Of a stretch of DNA of 64,000 nt, positions 62,035 through 64,000 are shown in pieces (the first letter of the stretch is position 1; each line of letters opens with the position of its first letter). The notes under the pieces were generated by a model that worked only from the letters and a program-made list of their open reading frames with translations, was not told the DNA's origin and searched no databases. The position numbers were made by a program, and so were the translations under genes. The stretch comes from Parus major (taxonomy: Eukaryota; Chordata; Aves; Passeriformes; Paridae): contig NC_031774.1 in the NCBI RefSeq assembly GCF_001522545.3, positions 49,469,022 to 49,533,021 on the forward strand, written 5' to 3'.

Positions 62035-62645
62035 AGAAAATTACTATGCATGAATGCAAAAAGCATGATCAGGAGTAATTAACATGGCTTCATATGCAAA
62101 TTTTATTAATGCAGAAGTACAAAGTCATTATGCAAATGAAACTTACGTCAACTCTCTTGACAAATATTCATTTCTAAAGCTCAAGTTTCTCCCTTCTAAT
62201 TTTTTTTTTTAATTTTTGGTGTAAAACCAAAAAAAAAAAAAAAAAAAAGGAAAAAAAAAAAGTGATGAGGACTGCTTGACAAGTTTGCAAAGTTGTTTTT
62301 CAACCGGAGAAATTTTATTCTTGCATTGTTGATATATATTTTTTTGTTGTTGTTGTTGGCAGGTACACGACAGCTCATGGAGGAGAGCGGGAGGATGGGG
62401 GACGCGGGCTACCAGCAGCAGGCAGCCAATCAAAACGCCAGCGGCTGTAATGAGCGCGATTGATGACTGTTTGGCTTTACTGCAGGGTAATGAACTAGAA
62501 TCCAGTCTGAGGAGGGAAAAAATATGAATATTCATGAAGCTGTGCTCCTGCCTTTGATGATTAAAGAAATTTTTAATATTCAAATAAGCGCTTGCCAAGT
62601 GATTAACAAAGAACAAGCACGCAGGAATATGGAAATGGAGCTGTG
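62035..62645. promoter_or_regulatory. Strong candidate conserved regulatory element
   Basis: Two perfect POU octamers ATGCAAAT lie at 62094-62101 and 62130-62137. Also present are ATGCATGAATGC, AGTAATTAAC, the 12-bp palindrome ATGAATATTCAT (62524-62535), a CCAAT box (GCAGCCAATCAAAACG), a PBX/HOX/MEIS-like GCGATTGATGACTG, and clustered CpGs in GCCAGCGGCTGTAATGAGCGCG. The block has very low repeat content apart from A/T runs near 62200-62261. It resembles developmental enhancers; conservation was not tested. Confidence 0.45.
62201..62261. repeat. T-tract/A-tract fold-back
   Basis: TTTTTGGT (62213-62220) and ACCAAAAA (62226-62233) are exact reverse complements around GTAAA. A T10 run on the left and a 20-base A run (62229-62248) on the right extend the possible stem. 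Confidence 0.8.
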
Positions 62646-64000
62646 GAAGATTTGGGAGTCACAGTCTGTGCAGAAAAGACAGCACAAAATTTCATAAACA
62701 AGATAGGCAGATAACCTAATTCAAATCTGAGCAAATAAAGGGGGGAAAAAATCACCTTCTTTTTCATCAGTTTGGCTATTGTATCAGTCACTTTATTTTA
62801 GAGTGCAAAGGAGAAGAAAATCAACCGATGCAATAAGAAGGGAGGAAATAGCCAAACCCTGAGAAACACAACCCAGCAATTACAAAGTAAGAATCCTGGG
62901 TGAGAAACCCGATAGGAAAATGATGGCTAAGTCCACCGTCTGCTGTGGGCTATTGCTTTTCAAAAGCAGGACCCTGCCTGACGCTGAGAGCCTCCTGGCT
63001 ACTGAGAATCGCCAACTTGTATACAACAGGCAGGAGTCAAAAGTATCCTGAAATCACCAGGACCAGTCCCTGCTGTTAAATCCCTTTCCTTGGATAAAGG
63101 GCACACTGCAGGGCTTGACTGCTGTCCGGGAGAGGAGGGAGTGCAACAGAAAGAAGAAATACTATTGCCAGGGAAAAGAAAGCAAGGAAAAAAAACGGAA
63201 AAGGAGGATGCAAGGAGGTCTCAGCTGCCCACCCTGGTAATCAGTTGGTAAAAAATGTGTTTTCCATGTCAGAGCCAGAAAGGTCCTCCACTCCCCACAG
63301 ATTTCTGAACAAGGATACAAAAATTCAGTCACATTAGAAAATGTCTGATAAGTTCAGGCTCTCACAGTTTAATAGCTTCACTAAGGATTCACACTGAAGC
63401 ACATAGTAACAATATTAGCTGCTAAAATGACTTTGCAGTTAAAATACATCTAATTAGCAGCCAGCTAATTTTTTTCTGTCTTTCTTTGAAAAACAGTTAA
63501 CTTCAGGGCTACATTATAACAGAATGAAATGTGGTTGAGCTCTTTCTGTTACTCAAAAGCCAGAGTAAGGATATCTTCAAACTCTCAGGGCACTGGAAAA
63601 CCAACTCACCTTTTTGGTATTAGATCCTGGGGTTTCAGAGGCCTGTTTGCCTTTTCAGCAGACCTTTAAAAACTCTGGTTAATTATTTCTTATTTAAAAA
63701 TCTAAAGAAAGCATAGGCTAGGTACCATTCAATAATTAACTGTGACTTCAGAATGTAAAATTTCAACTATACTTACAATAAAAATAATAACAGTAACAGC
63801 ATGAGGACAATGCTATAAAATGCAAAAAATGGCCACGATCAGAACCTTCAAAGCTGTCATGAAAACACATTATGTAGCTAATGGGATTTTTCCCCCTGTA
63901 TCTGCTCCATTTTTGGAAATATAAAAATATTTCACTTTTGATGTACCACAGAAAATAACGGGGGGAAAAAAAGGAAAGGAGAGAAAAAAAAATATTAAAA
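62646..64000. other. Intronic sequence without recognised feature
   Basis: AT-rich sequence to the window edge; no exon 2 signature and no transposon recognised. Confidence 0.55.

Larger units (their letters stand above)
59280..62035. other. Intronic sequence without recognised gene
   Basis: Apart from the listed simple repeats nothing was recognised. The 100-133 codon ORFs here follow the CA-rich sequence and are compositional. Confidence 0.55.
56296..64000 (-). other. BCL11B: BCL11B intron 2 (3' part, continues off the right edge)
   Basis: Upstream of exon 3 no sequence resembling exon 2 (the N-terminal zinc finger and its EEDEGLEIEE-type acidic lead) is present. Exon 2 is therefore beyond position 64000. 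Confidence 0.88.

Noticed and set aside
56296..64000. BCL11B exon 2 inside the window
   Set aside because: No minus-strand frame resembling the N-terminal zinc-finger region was found; it must lie beyond 64000.

Overview
This is a vertebrate nuclear window, almost certainly from a bird. It holds the 3' half of one gene, BCL11B (CTIP2), on the minus strand. The paralogue is BCL11B and not BCL11A, because the linkers between the zinc fingers and the last residues before the gap are BCL11B-type. The bird assignment rests on CR1 LINE 3' ends with the typical ATTCTATGATTCTGTGA tail, an avian-type endogenous retrovirus solo LTR, older sauropsid-type CR1 debris, and no mammalian Alu, L1 or MIR sequence.

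Layout, left to right (reverse of transcription): 1-2040 is the downstream flank. About 2070-7564 is a long AT-rich 3' UTR, interrupted by a purine-rich tetranucleotide repeat and a 714-base assembly gap (6851-7564). 7565-9563 is the large last coding exon, with six C2H2 zinc fingers and an acidic tract; its final codons and stop fall in the gap. 9564-56079 is a 46.5 kb intron. 56080-56295 is a small in-frame exon of 72 codons that corresponds to mammalian coding exon 3. 56296-64000 is the beginning of the next intron upstream. Exons 1 and 2, the promoter, the N-terminal NuRD-binding peptide and the first zinc finger lie beyond the right edge.

Everything else is non-coding. The intron carries two well-preserved CR1 3' ends, a 1.1 kb stretch of ancient CR1 remnants, a solo LTR, a MITE-like palindrome, an unexplained 81-bp duplication, microsatellites and A-tracts, and several blocks whose composition and motif content suggest conserved regulatory elements. 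Conservation cannot be tested from one sequence, so those blocks are candidates only. I found no second protein-coding gene, tRNA, rRNA or CRISPR array, and no novel multi-gene system. The short ORFs outside the two exons look like chance or low-complexity frames.
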